DNA from: an uncultured Collinsella sp.
Lineage (GTDB): Bacteria > Actinomycetota > Coriobacteriia > Coriobacteriales > Coriobacteriaceae
DNA length: 38,135 nt
Direction: 5' to 3'
Assembly (NCBI GenBank): GCA_902490405.1
Contig: CABUDS010000023.1
Coordinates: forward strand, 1 to 38,135
This document shows positions 17,178 through 23,994 of this stretch, piece after piece (positions within the stretch are counted from its first letter, which is position 1; each line of letters begins with the position of its first letter). The notes under the pieces are model-generated. The model ran no database searches and was not told the origin of the DNA. It worked only from the letters and a program-made list of their open reading frames with translations. The position numbers and the translations under genes were made by a program.

Positions 17178-18068
17178 CTATTCCCATCCCGTGGTCTGAG
17201 GATTCCATTTGCACACATTCGCCGAATGATTAAAGCACGGTGTATACAACCGATTGACGACCTCTTCTGCCCCAGCAATGTTCCCCGCGAGATCAAGTAC
17301 CCCCGCCTGCCTCGCCATCTTTACGTACTGTGCAGAACCATTTTGTTTCCACCAGAGAGGCGCCACGAACTCTTCCGGCATTGCCACTTTGCGGGCAGAC
17401 GCTTCTTTCTCGACCCTCTCGACAAGCGTAGCCCCATCGACGAAGCAAGTTTTCGCGTACACCAAGATGTCGACTATATCCTTGATTCGCGATGAAGCAC
17501 GGCCCTCATGCATCTCTATCATTGCGAGCAATTTATCTGCAAGGGCACTCTCCACTCGGCATACTCGATAGTCGCAGACTGGGAGCCCCTCGATATTCAG
17601 ACGATCGATCGGCGCAAGAACCTCAGGCTCAAGTCCCCGCACTTCATCAATTACCAAGTCAATTGAAATTGGCTGTAGCTTCTTGGTTCCCATAAAGGGG
17701 GTGAACCACACCTTCGCACCGCACCGATACTCATCTTCTTCTTTGATTTGCTCTGCACGATCAAAGACGAACGAAACGAAATCCTCCAGATCAATCGAAG
17801 CAGCCTGCACCAGATCGACAATAGCCTCTTCGAGACTCTCCTCTTGAGCAACCAAGTCAATATCTCTTGTGACACGTGCATCGAGTGTTCGCGCCAGGAC
17901 GCTTTGACCGCCCTTGAGCACAAAGCTGCCGTCATCTTCTGAAAAAACGCGACATAGGAAGCGATGAAAGTAGAAACCGACGATTGCCCGATTGGTATCC
18001 ATTGGCGATTCTCTTGCGGCATTCCTAACAGCCATCTCCAATGCGGCAGGCGTTTTGTACTTCACCAT
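17178..18068 (-). CDS. AbiEii-family nucleotidyltransferase toxin
   Basis: A 296-residue member of the AbiEii/AbiGii toxin family (DNA polymerase beta-like nucleotidyltransferase fold). The N-terminal signature FVLKGGQSVLAR followed by TRDIDLVA is at residues 49-73, with catalytic-type Asp69 and Asp71. A later KL-containing segment (ADKLLAMIEMHEGRASSRIKDIVDI) is also typical. In the AbiE system the toxin halts growth of phage-infected cells and is countered by AbiEi in a type IV arrangement without direct binding. The ATG at 18068 has GGAGG four bases upstream. The antitoxin gene stops 15 bases before it, so the two share an mRNA. Length and motifs look intact. The specific target of this member is unknown. 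Confidence 0.9.
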   Translation of the reverse strand: MVKYKTPAALEMAVRNAARESPMDTNRAIVGFYFHRFLCRVFSEDDGSFVLKGGQSVLARTLDARVTRDIDLVAQEESLEEAIVDLVQAASIDLEDFVSFVFDRAEQIKEEDEYRCGAKVWFTPFMGTKKLQPISIDLVIDEVRGLEPEVLAPIDRLNIEGLPVCDYRVCRVESALADKLLAMIEMHEGRASSRIKDIVDILVYAKTCFVDGATLVERVEKEASARKVAMPEEFVAPLWWKQNGSAQYVKMARQAGVLDLAGNIAGAEEVVNRLYTPCFNHSANVCKWNPQTTGWE

Positions 18069-18083
18069 GTCCTCCGTTTCGCA

Positions 18084-18707
18084 TTACCCGTTCAGTACCG
18101 TCAGCAAAGGCGCCATCAGCTCGCGTCGTTTGGCGGTTTTAGAGTTCTCTTCTACAAGATCTTTCAGCCACTGCATATCGAGCCCTTGCCCAAGCGCGTC
18201 GTTATAGGCATCGATAATTAATGAGGGGTCCTCGCAATCGAGGCAAAGATCGACAAGCGTGCGCTCGGGTTTGGTTACCGGCAGGCCGTCGAGCCAGACG
18301 ATATCCTGCTCCGCAATCTCGCGCTTTACAAAAGAAAGGGATTCGTTTCTCGTATTGATGCGCATGGGCGCGGTCATCCTGTAGGGGGACAGAAAGAAAT
18401 CGCCGATTTGCTGAAGGTTCGCCGCCGTCGTACCGCTCACAGCGATGCCATCCCACTGGCGCTTTCTCTCCCACGCACAAAGGGAGGGATTGGTGAGCTT
18501 CCAAAGAGCGTTGAGCTCATCGGTGCCTCGGCGCTGCGCGCCCGACATCCGGTAGGCGCCGTGGCATATCCGCTCAAGACGCCCCACGCGGCATGAGTGC
18601 GCCAGCGCATCTCGAGAAATGTCCATGCGAGCCGCCTGGGCTGTGGTAAACACGCCCTCACTCTCGGAAAGCTCGCTTATCGCCGTTATGTTGCTAAAGT
18701 ACTTCAT
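18084..18707 (-). CDS. AbiEi-family antitoxin
   Basis: A 207-residue protein with an N-terminal helix-turn-helix region (about residues 8-50, VFTTAQAARMDISRDALAHSCRVGRLERI) followed by the C-terminal domain typical of AbiEi antitoxins, including LPVTKPERTLVDLCLDCED. It represses its own operon and counters the AbiEii toxin encoded next. I place the start at the ATG at 18707. No ribosome site precedes it, but a strong promoter ends six bases before it, so the mRNA is probably leaderless. The seven-base inverted repeat covering this promoter is the expected autoregulation site. An ATG at 18731 lies inside the promoter and is unlikely. Confidence 0.85.
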   Translation of the reverse strand: MKYFSNITAISELSESEGVFTTAQAARMDISRDALAHSCRVGRLERICHGAYRMSGAQRRGTDELNALWKLTNPSLCAWERKRQWDGIAVSGTTAANLQQIGDFFLSPYRMTAPMRINTRNESLSFVKREIAEQDIVWLDGLPVTKPERTLVDLCLDCEDPSLIIDAYNDALGQGLDMQWLKDLVEENSKTAKRRELMAPLLTVLNG

Positions 18708-18742
18708 GTTGCAATTGTAGGATATTTTCATACTTTTGCAAC
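18708..18742 (-). promoter_or_regulatory. abiE promoter with overlapping inverted repeat
   Basis: On the minus strand TTGCAA (18741-18736), a 16-base spacer and TACAAT (18719-18714) form a good promoter. The -10 ends six bases before the antitoxin ATG, so transcription should begin at or beside the start codon. GTTGCAA (18708-18714) and TTGCAAC (18736-18742) form a perfect inverted repeat that covers both promoter elements, fitting a repressor site. Confidence 0.7.
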
Positions 18743-19023
18743 GTGTTTTTGATCCGTGCGATCCATACGCCTTGCTTATCCCATTTCTGACGCCGGCTTG
18801 ATACCGGCCCACCATCTCCCGCTATCGAGGTCTAATACTTTTCCCACTGCCACCCAAAAACTCATCCAACATTAATCTTGGCTCAAGAATCGCTTAATCT
18901 ATAACCTGCACTATAGAGTTCGACCAAGGGCGGGGCGGCACCGCGCAACGCAGGCCGCCGAACGCAACGCTCACGCCCGGGCAGATCGCCTGGCGTCGCG
19001 CCCATCGAACGAAAGGACAGGTC
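18743..19023. other. intergenic space before DUF4342-like gene
   Basis: No gene is seen. A candidate rightward promoter is TTGGCT (18878-18883), a 16-base spacer and TATAAC (18900-18905), which would give a leader of about 110 bases to the operon at 19024. The space also marks the change from lower-GC accessory DNA to high-GC core DNA. Confidence 0.35.
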
Positions 19024-19566
19024 ATGGACGACCTCGAAAAAGTTGAAACCATCCGCACCAAGTGCAACGTGAGTTACACCGACGCCAAGGCCGCGCTCGA
19101 CGCCGCCGACGGCAACGTCCTGGATGCCATCATTTGGCTCGAGTCGCAGGGCAAGACGCAGACCACGTCGGCGCACGCCGCCACCGAGTCCGCGCCGGCC
19201 GATGAGCCCTCGGCCGAGATGGTCGCCGCGCAGGCAGCCTACGAAAAGTCGAGCGAAAAAACCGACTTTTCCAAGAAGATGGACAGCGTGTGGGAGTACC
19301 TCAAAAAGCTCTTCCGCCTGAGCCTGGACACCAAGTTTATCGCCACGCGCCGCGATGCGATCATCCTCAACATCCCCATCCTGATTCCCATCGTCGCGCT
19401 GTTTGCCTGGGGCGCCACGATATGGCTGATGCTGATTGGCCTGTTCTTTGGCATGCGCTACCGCATCGACAGCGACGGCGACGTGCCTGGCAGCATCAAC
19501 AACCTTATGGACAGCGCTGCCAACGCCGCGGACGACATCAAGCAAAATCTCAACGACGACAAGTAA
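19024..19566 (+). CDS. DUF4342-like membrane protein
   Basis: A 180-residue protein with an N-terminal UBA-like helical domain (about residues 4-43: VETIRTKCNVSYTDAKAALD, then GNVLDAIIWLE), an Ala/Glu-rich linker, and one or two membrane spans at about 113-145 (IPILIPIVALFAWG). This layout matches DUF4342-domain proteins. The ATG at 19024 has AAAGGACAG upstream. It lies 18 bases before the response regulator gene in the same direction, so the three genes 19024-21649 probably form an operon. Its function is not known; the association with a two-component pair suggests a membrane-linked role in the same response, which is inference. Confidence 0.8.
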   Translation: MDDLEKVETIRTKCNVSYTDAKAALDAADGNVLDAIIWLESQGKTQTTSAHAATESAPADEPSAEMVAAQAAYEKSSEKTDFSKKMDSVWEYLKKLFRLSLDTKFIATRRDAIILNIPILIPIVALFAWGATIWLMLIGLFFGMRYRIDSDGDVPGSINNLMDSAANAADDIKQNLNDDK

Positions 19567-19584
19567 TCGCAGACGGGGGCACGC

Positions 19585-20370
19585 ATGGCACGGATCCTGA
19601 TCGTAGAGGACGAGGAGAAAATCGCCCGCTTTGTGACGCTCGAGCTGGAGCACGAGGGCTACCAGGTGGAGCACGCCGCCGACGGCCGCACCGCCGTGGA
19701 CCTGGCGCTGGAGCGCAACTACGATCTGATTCTGCTCGATGTGCTGTTGCCGCAGCTCAACGGCATGGAAGTCCTGCGGCGTGTCCGCAAGCACAAGGAC
19801 GTGCCGGTGATCATGGTCACCGCGCGCGATGCCGTGATGGATAAGGTTGCCGGGCTCGATGCCGGTGCCGATGATTACTTGACCAAGCCGTTTGCGATTG
19901 AGGAACTGTTCGCACGGATCCGCGTGGCGTTGAAGCGCTCGGAGGCCGTGCGGGCGGCTTCGGGCGTTGGCGGCGCCGGCGCCGGGACGGGCATGGCGGC
20001 CGGTGCGGGCGGAGACGCCGCTGCGATACCCCCGGTCAGCGACTCGGCCCAAGCTTCCGCCTTGCCCTCCCCCGCCACGCTCACCGTGGGTTCGGTCGCG
20101 CTCGACCCCGACCGCCGCGAAGTCACGGTCGGCGACTCGCCCATCGCGCTCACGGCCCGCGAGTTCGATGTCCTCGCCCTGCTTATGGCGCATGCCGAGA
20201 CCGTGCTCACGCGCGAGCGCATCGCGCACGAGGCGCTTGGCTACGAATACGTGGGCGACACCAACAACGTCGACGTGCACATCGCGCACCTGCGTGCCAA
20301 GATCGAAGACGCCGGCAGCGCCCGCATCATCCAGACCGTGCGCGGGGTGGGCTATGTCTGCCGCGCGTAA
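19585..20370 (+). CDS. OmpR/PhoB-family response regulator
   Basis: A 261-residue DNA-binding response regulator. The receiver domain (1-120) has the acidic pocket E8-D9, phospho-acceptor Asp52 in LLDVLLPQ, Thr79 and Lys101 in TKPF. The C-terminal winged helix (about 165-260) has LTAREFDVLALLMAH and the usual RGVGYVCRA end. Between them lies a long Gly/Ala-rich linker of about 40 residues, which is unusual for this family and may reflect flexible spacing. The start ATG at 19585 follows GGGGG. The histidine kinase gene starts inside its last codons (17-base overlap), so the pair is translationally coupled. The regulated genes cannot be told from the sequence. Confidence 0.93.
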   Translation: MARILIVEDEEKIARFVTLELEHEGYQVEHAADGRTAVDLALERNYDLILLDVLLPQLNGMEVLRRVRKHKDVPVIMVTARDAVMDKVAGLDAGADDYLTKPFAIEELFARIRVALKRSEAVRAASGVGGAGAGTGMAAGAGGDAAAIPPVSDSAQASALPSPATLTVGSVALDPDRREVTVGDSPIALTAREFDVLALLMAHAETVLTRERIAHEALGYEYVGDTNNVDVHIAHLRAKIEDAGSARIIQTVRGVGYVCRA

Positions 20371-21649
20371 CGACGAGGCTAAGCGCGTCACCTCCATCGC
20401 CCGCGCCATCAACTGGAGCTATATGTGGCACCGCTTGGTGAGCTACGTCTGGCTGGATCTGTTACTGCTGCTTGTTGCGGCGGCGATCCTCGTCTATGGC
20501 TACAACCAGACGCTGCCCGATGGCGCGTTTACCGCGGGATGGATCCCCGGCGCCGCCGTTCACGGCATGTCGCTGGCGCCCGCGCGCGGCTGGAACCTGA
20601 CCACGCTCACCTATACCGTCGAGCTCGCGCGTAACACCAAGACCTTCCCCCTCGCACAGGACCTCGTCACGCTATGGCCTCTCTACCTTGTCGTTGCGGG
20701 CTGGCAGGTCATCGGCGTGCTCAACATGCTCGGCGGTGCCCGCCGTGTGCGCCGCACCATGGCGCCGCTCAACGATCTGGCCCTGCGCGTGGACGAACTC
20801 GGCCGCATGCAGCTCTCCGGCGGCAAGATGGAAACACTGGAGCAGGCCATCGAGCGCGCAAGCGTCGACTCGCCGAGCGTCACTACCGGCGACGCCGACC
20901 TGGCAAGCATCGAGGTTGCACTCAACCGCCTACTGCGCCAGATGCAAGAGGCCAAGCTGCAGCAGATGCGCTTTGTCAACGATGCGAGCCACGAGCTGCG
21001 CACGCCCATCGCGGTGATTCAGGGCTACGTGAACATGCTCGACCGCTGGGGCAAAGACGACCCGGACGTGCTGGCAGAATCCATCGCGTCCCTCAAGGCC
21101 GAAAGCGAGCATATGCAGGAGCTCGTGGAGCAGCTGCTGTTTTTGGCGCGCGGCGATGCCGGGCGCACGGTCCTGCGGCGTGCGAATACTAACCTGGCCG
21201 CACTGGTCGGCGAGGTATGCGAGGAATCGCAGATGATCGATGCCGCGCACACATATCGACTGGCGTACGATGCCGCACTTACCAGCGACCCGCGCTGCGA
21301 CGCGCCCGTTGACGTGGCGCTCGTGAAGCAGGCTCTGCGCGTGATCGTGCAGAACGCCGCCAAGTATTCGGACGCGGGCACATCCATCTCGTTTGGCGTG
21401 ACGCCGGATGCGGGCGCGGGCACGATCGACATAAGTGTTGAGGACGAGGGCATCGGCATGAACCAGGAATCCGCAGCCCACGCGTTTGAACGGTTCTACC
21501 GCGCCGACAACGCACGCGATGCCGGCGCGCAGGGCTCGGGTCTGGGGCTTGCCATTGCCAAGTGGATCGTCGACAGCCATGGCGGTGTCATTGGCGTGAC
21601 CTCAGTCGAGGGCGTCGGCAGCCGCTTTACGATTCGCCTGCCGCGGTAG
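20354..21649 (+). CDS. sensor histidine kinase
   Basis: A 431-residue membrane histidine kinase, partner of the overlapping response regulator. Two membrane spans (about 29-50 and 103-125) enclose a short outside loop of about 50 residues. A HAMP-like linker follows, then the phospho-accepting domain with His213 in DASHELRTPIAVIQGY, and the ATPase domain with the N box VQNAAKYSD, G1 box DEGIGM, F box FERFYRAD and G2 box GSGLGLAIAK. I choose the ATG at 20354, inside the end of the regulator gene, because GGGGTGGG precedes it and because it gives a normal N-terminus. The small sensor loop gives no clue to the signal. Confidence 0.93.
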   Translation: MSAARNDEAKRVTSIARAINWSYMWHRLVSYVWLDLLLLLVAAAILVYGYNQTLPDGAFTAGWIPGAAVHGMSLAPARGWNLTTLTYTVELARNTKTFPLAQDLVTLWPLYLVVAGWQVIGVLNMLGGARRVRRTMAPLNDLALRVDELGRMQLSGGKMETLEQAIERASVDSPSVTTGDADLASIEVALNRLLRQMQEAKLQQMRFVNDASHELRTPIAVIQGYVNMLDRWGKDDPDVLAESIASLKAESEHMQELVEQLLFLARGDAGRTVLRRANTNLAALVGEVCEESQMIDAAHTYRLAYDAALTSDPRCDAPVDVALVKQALRVIVQNAAKYSDAGTSISFGVTPDAGAGTIDISVEDEGIGMNQESAAHAFERFYRADNARDAGAQGSGLGLAIAKWIVDSHGGVIGVTSVEGVGSRFTIRLPR

Positions 21650-21663
21650 GGGCGTCTCTCACG

Positions 21664-21853
21664 AATCGAAGGTGAATGCTTTTCCGCGAAGTGAACGACC
21701 TATTTTGGACCCCCGAAGCATCCACACTTTTTGACGCCAAAACTGCAGGAAAAACCTTACGAAACCGCAGGAAACGGTGCCTCCAAAGTGTCGATGCTCC
21801 AGAGGTCCGATTTCACTCGTTCACTTCATGGGAAACCATTCACCTTCGTTTTA
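21664..21853. repeat. long imperfect inverted repeat
   Basis: CGAAGGTGAATG and GAAGTGAACGA in the left arm (21667-21700) recur in inverse orientation in the right arm (about 21818-21849), and weaker pairing continues inwards (GAGCATC / ACACTTT). Arms of roughly 70 bases at about 70% match surround a centre of about 40 bases with two GCAGGAAA-like repeats. There is no open frame of note. This could be a miniature mobile element or a structured RNA region. Confidence 0.55.
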
Positions 21854-21883
21854 CGGCAGCCCGTCAGTCACCCTCTCGGCATT

Positions 21884-21921
21884 AAAAATGGGGTAAGGCC
21901 ACGTAGCCTTACCCCATTTTT
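21884..21921. terminator. strong bidirectional terminator
   Basis: AAAAATGGGGTAAGGC (21884-21899) and GCCTTACCCCATTTTT (21906-21921) form a perfect 16-base stem with a six-base loop. T runs on both strands let it end the histidine kinase transcript and the leftward VOC/PTS transcript. Confidence 0.9.
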
Positions 21922-21944
21922 CGTTAGCTATGGCAGCTTGTGCG

Positions 21945-22319
21945 CTACTCGCGGCACAGGTGCACGGCGAAACCGGCAAACTCGCGCTTAAAGTACACGA
22001 GCTTGGTGCCGCCGTCGGGCAGCAGCACGCGCGACTCCTCGTTGACCTCGAGCCCGCGCTCGGCAAACCACTTCTCGGCCGCATCGATGTCGTTGACAGC
22101 AAAGCCAATGTGGCCCTTGGCGCCACGACCGTTCTGCTTCATGATCTCGACCAGCGAATCGTTAAAGTACGAAACCGGGGTCTCGATAACGGGCAGGCCC
22201 ATCATCGTCGAGAACAGCTCCGCGATCTCCAAGGCGTCTGCCGGGTCGGCGGCGTTAATGCCCACATGGGCAACGCGCATACCAAAGAGCTCTACCGGAT
22301 TGGCGTTCTGCTCACTCAT
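21945..22319 (-). CDS. VOC (glyoxalase-fold) family protein
   Basis: A 124-residue single-unit vicinal-oxygen-chelate protein, with the pattern VAHVGINAAD at the start, GHIGFAVNDID in the middle and VYFKREFAGFAVHL at the end. Such proteins bind a metal between beta-alpha-beta-beta-beta units and act on small oxygenated or sugar-like compounds; the substrate is not evident. The ATG at 22319 lies 11 bases after the stop of the PTS IIB gene, so the two are one operon, which hints at a role in sugar or sugar-phosphate handling. It ends 24 bases from the strong terminator at 21884-21921. Confidence 0.8.
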   Translation of the reverse strand: MSEQNANPVELFGMRVAHVGINAADPADALEIAELFSTMMGLPVIETPVSYFNDSLVEIMKQNGRGAKGHIGFAVNDIDAAEKWFAERGLEVNEESRVLLPDGGTKLVYFKREFAGFAVHLCRE

Positions 22320-22330
22320 GCAGGCAGCGC

Positions 22331-22618
22331 CTACTGAGCCATGACGTCAAGAACGGCCTTCTCGGCGGCAACGCGGTTCATGCCGGTCATGAAGGGCACG
22401 CCGCTCACGTACGGGCAGGTGAGGCCCTCGGGGGCAACGGTGGTGGCGATCAGCAGGTCGGCGCCCTCGTCGCAAGCGTCCTTGGCCTCGGAGATGGCGC
22501 ACTGCACGATCTCATACTTGTCGGCGTAACCGTTGGCGTCGAGCAGGGTGGCGACCTTCTGGGCAACGAGCGTGGAAGTAGCAGCGCCAGCACCGCAAGC
22601 CAAAACGATTTTCTTCAT
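22331..22618 (-). CDS. PTS EIIB component, galactitol-like
   Basis: A 95-residue phosphotransferase-system IIB protein. The phospho-accepting Cys8 lies in LACGAGAATSTL, followed by the typical helix and the LLIATTV strand, as in galactitol-type IIB proteins. It passes phosphate from IIA to the sugar during IIC-mediated uptake. Here neither IIA nor IIC is adjacent; the only operon partner is a VOC protein. The ATG at 22618 has AGGGAG upstream. It may serve a permease encoded elsewhere or have a regulatory role. Confidence 0.88.
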   Translation of the reverse strand: MKKIVLACGAGAATSTLVAQKVATLLDANGYADKYEIVQCAISEAKDACDEGADLLIATTVAPEGLTCPYVSGVPFMTGMNRVAAEKAVLDVMAQ

Positions 22619-22720
22619 AGGTAATGTCTCCCTTCATGGTTTACTTTAGGTAAGTGTACCGCAGCGAGCGATGGCACTCGGCCTCGATGAGCTTTTATGC
22701 CAGTTTGCTTGCGCGCTGCG

Positions 22721-22726
22721 TATAAT
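22721..22726 (+). promoter_or_regulatory. -10 element before helical-repeat protein
   Basis: TATAAT at 22721-22726 is a perfect -10 for the gene at 22782. No good -35 lies at the usual distance. A small hairpin (CGCTC with GAGCG, about 22751-22767) lies in the leader just before the ribosome site AAGGA. Confidence 0.5.
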
Positions 22727-22781
22727 ACATCCAGTACGTGTTGTCATACCGCTCGCTTTATGAGCGACTAAGGACCCTAAT

Positions 22782-23405
22782 ATGCCCGATTCCCGCACAC
22801 TCTGGACCGCCGTCGTTATCATCTGTATCGCCGTGTCGGTGTTCTTTAGCATCAAAAAACGCACCACGTTTAAGCGCCTGCAGCAGTTGATGGCTGCCAA
22901 ACAGTGGGACGAGTTCGATCGTTTGCTCGACGGCAAACTCACCAGCATGCTGTACCCGCGCTACAACCGCGACTACCTGCGCCTGAACTCCTATCTGTTG
23001 CGCGAGGACCACGAACGCGCCAACGAGATGTTCGACCTGCTGCTGGGACTCAACCTGCCCAAGATGCAGCGCGTCGACCTGGTGATCAAAGCCTTTAACT
23101 ACTACGTTGGCCAGGAGGACCGCAAAAAGTCCAAGGAGTTGCTGCACGAGATCAAGGGCTTTGAGGGCGGTCAGGCCGAGGCAGTCGCACACGAATGCCA
23201 GCTGATGTACGACACGATGATCCTCAAGCGCCACAACGACATTCCCGAGCTGGAGCGCATGCTCGAAGAGGCCGGTGACGACAAGGTCAAGAGCTGCCGC
23301 CTGGAATACCTGCTGGCCCTGCAGTACAAGAACAAGGGCGACGAGGCCAAGTTTGCCGAGTACTTGGAAAAGTCGGGCCAGCACTCGATGGCTGTCAACG
23401 CGTAA
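22782..23405 (+). CDS. membrane-anchored helical-repeat protein
   Basis: A 207-residue protein with an N-terminal membrane span (about 7-24, LWTAVVIICIAVSVFF) and then a cytosolic all-helical region with TPR-like pairs (WDEFDRLLDGKL, HERANEMFDLLLGLN, KKSKELLHEIKG). I do not recognise a named family; the layout suggests a scaffold or protein-interaction role at the membrane. The ATG at 22782 has AAGGA seven bases upstream, and a perfect TATAAT lies 55 bases before it. It is a single gene followed by tRNA-Leu 31 bases after its stop. Confidence 0.7.
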   Translation: MPDSRTLWTAVVIICIAVSVFFSIKKRTTFKRLQQLMAAKQWDEFDRLLDGKLTSMLYPRYNRDYLRLNSYLLREDHERANEMFDLLLGLNLPKMQRVDLVIKAFNYYVGQEDRKKSKELLHEIKGFEGGQAEAVAHECQLMYDTMILKRHNDIPELERMLEEAGDDKVKSCRLEYLLALQYKNKGDEAKFAEYLEKSGQHSMAVNA

Positions 23406-23436
23406 CGGGCGGCTTGTGCTAGACTTCTAGTCTCAC

Positions 23437-23521
23437 GGGGGCGTGGCGGAATTGGCATACGCAGGAGACTTAAAATCTCTCGCCGCAAGGATTGTGGGTT
23501 CGAGTCCCACCGCCCCTACCA
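23437..23521 (+). tRNA. tRNA-Leu (anticodon TAA), CCA encoded
   Basis: An 85-base class II tRNA. The acceptor stem is GGGGGCG (23437-23443) with CGCCCCT (23511-23517), discriminator A, and encoded CCA (23519-23521). The anticodon stem GGAGA/TCTCT encloses CTTAAAA, giving anticodon TAA at 23471-23473, which reads UUA leucine codons. The T arm is GTGGG-TTCGAGT-CCCAC. A terminator hairpin follows at 23531-23570. Its last 18 bases recur at 23699-23716. Confidence 0.95.
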
Positions 23522-23530
23522 TTGGCTTTT

Positions 23531-23570
23531 ACGGGCCCGTATCTCCCAGGGATGCGGGCCCGTTTCTTTT
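23531..23570 (+). terminator. terminator after tRNA-Leu
   Basis: ACGGGCCCG (23531-23539) pairs with CGGGCCCGT (23555-23563) and is followed by a T-rich tract. It ends the tRNA transcript. Confidence 0.8.
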
Positions 23571-23698
23571 GCACGCCGGTGGGGCTCGAACCCGCGAGGG
23601 GGCGAGCGTTAAGCAAACGCGGAGCGTTTGTAGCGAGCCGGCGAGGGCGCCGGCAGGCGACCGAGGCCGGTGCGTATTTGCTGCGCAAATTCGCAGAC
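23571..23698. other. insert between tRNA end and its duplicate
   Basis: No gene is seen. The left end, near 23575-23598, reads in reverse as a tRNA T-arm-like sequence (GGGTTCGAGCCCC). Downstream are several GC-rich short repeats of GCGAG/CGGC. The stretch looks like debris of recombination at tRNA genes or part of a tRNA-linked repeat element. Confidence 0.45.
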
Positions 23699-23716
23699 GT
23701 CCCACCGCCCCTACCA
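23699..23716 (+). repeat. duplicate of the tRNA-Leu 3' end
   Basis: The 18 bases GTCCCACCGCCCCTACCA match the tRNA 3' end (23504-23521) exactly, 195 bases downstream, and are followed by a second, related terminator hairpin. Such a copy is what integration at, or excision from, a tRNA attachment site leaves; a local tandem duplication is the alternative. Confidence 0.7.
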
Positions 23717-23726
23717 CGCATTGTTT

Positions 23727-23764
23727 ACGAGCCCGTGTCCCCCGGAGACGCGGGCTCGTTTCTT
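23727..23764 (+). terminator. second terminator-like hairpin
   Basis: ACGAGCCCG (23727-23735) pairs with CGGGCTCGT (23751-23759), followed by TTTCTT. It resembles the hairpin after the tRNA but has compensated base changes, so it was copied together with the tRNA end and then diverged while the stem was kept. Confidence 0.7.
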
Positions 23765-23786
23765 GTGGATGCCGACACGGATGATA

Positions 23787-23853
23787 AGTTGCGGTGGAAT
23801 AGTTCCTGTTTTGACTGGTTACCAGCTCATTTAAGAACTTTTTCACCGCAACT
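23787..23853. repeat. palindromic element, left copy
   Basis: AGTTGCGGTGGAATAGTTC at the left pairs with GAACTTTTTCACCGCAACT at the right. Between them lies a small inner palindrome, CTGGTTACCAG. A second element with the same ends (GTTGCGGTGGAATAG and TTCACCGCAAC) lies at 25370-25436. Together they flank the ATPase gene. Confidence 0.65.
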
Positions 23854-23867
23854 CAGATTGGCACTCC

Positions 23868-23950
23868 CACATTTTTCGATGGAAAAACGTGGTTGTCTCG
23901 CACATTTTCCGATGGAAAAACGTGGTTGTCTCGCACATTTTCCGATGGAA
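23868..23950. repeat. 33-bp tandem repeat with palindromic sites
   Basis: About two and a half copies of a 33-base unit start at 23868, 23901 and 23934. Each contains a palindrome of the form TTTTCC-GAT-GGAAAA. The sites lie at three-turn spacing directly before a TATACT at 23966-23971, which is a likely -10 for the ATPase gene. This looks like a set of repressor or activator sites. Confidence 0.6.
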
Positions 23951-23994
23951 ACGCCCAAATGGTCTTATACTAGCCGAGAGGGTTGGGAGGCAAT

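Noticed and set aside
18883..20412. 509-codon open frame on the minus strand
   Set aside because: It lies antisense to the DUF4342-like and response-regulator genes, has low-complexity His/Asp/Arg-rich content and no ribosome site; typical of the antisense frame of GC-rich genes.
23699..23716. Second tRNA
   Set aside because: Only the last 18 bases of a tRNA are present; no anticodon or 5' stem precedes them.
23868..23950. Possible CRISPR array
   Set aside because: The 33-base units are contiguous tandem repeats without spacers, and no cas genes are present.
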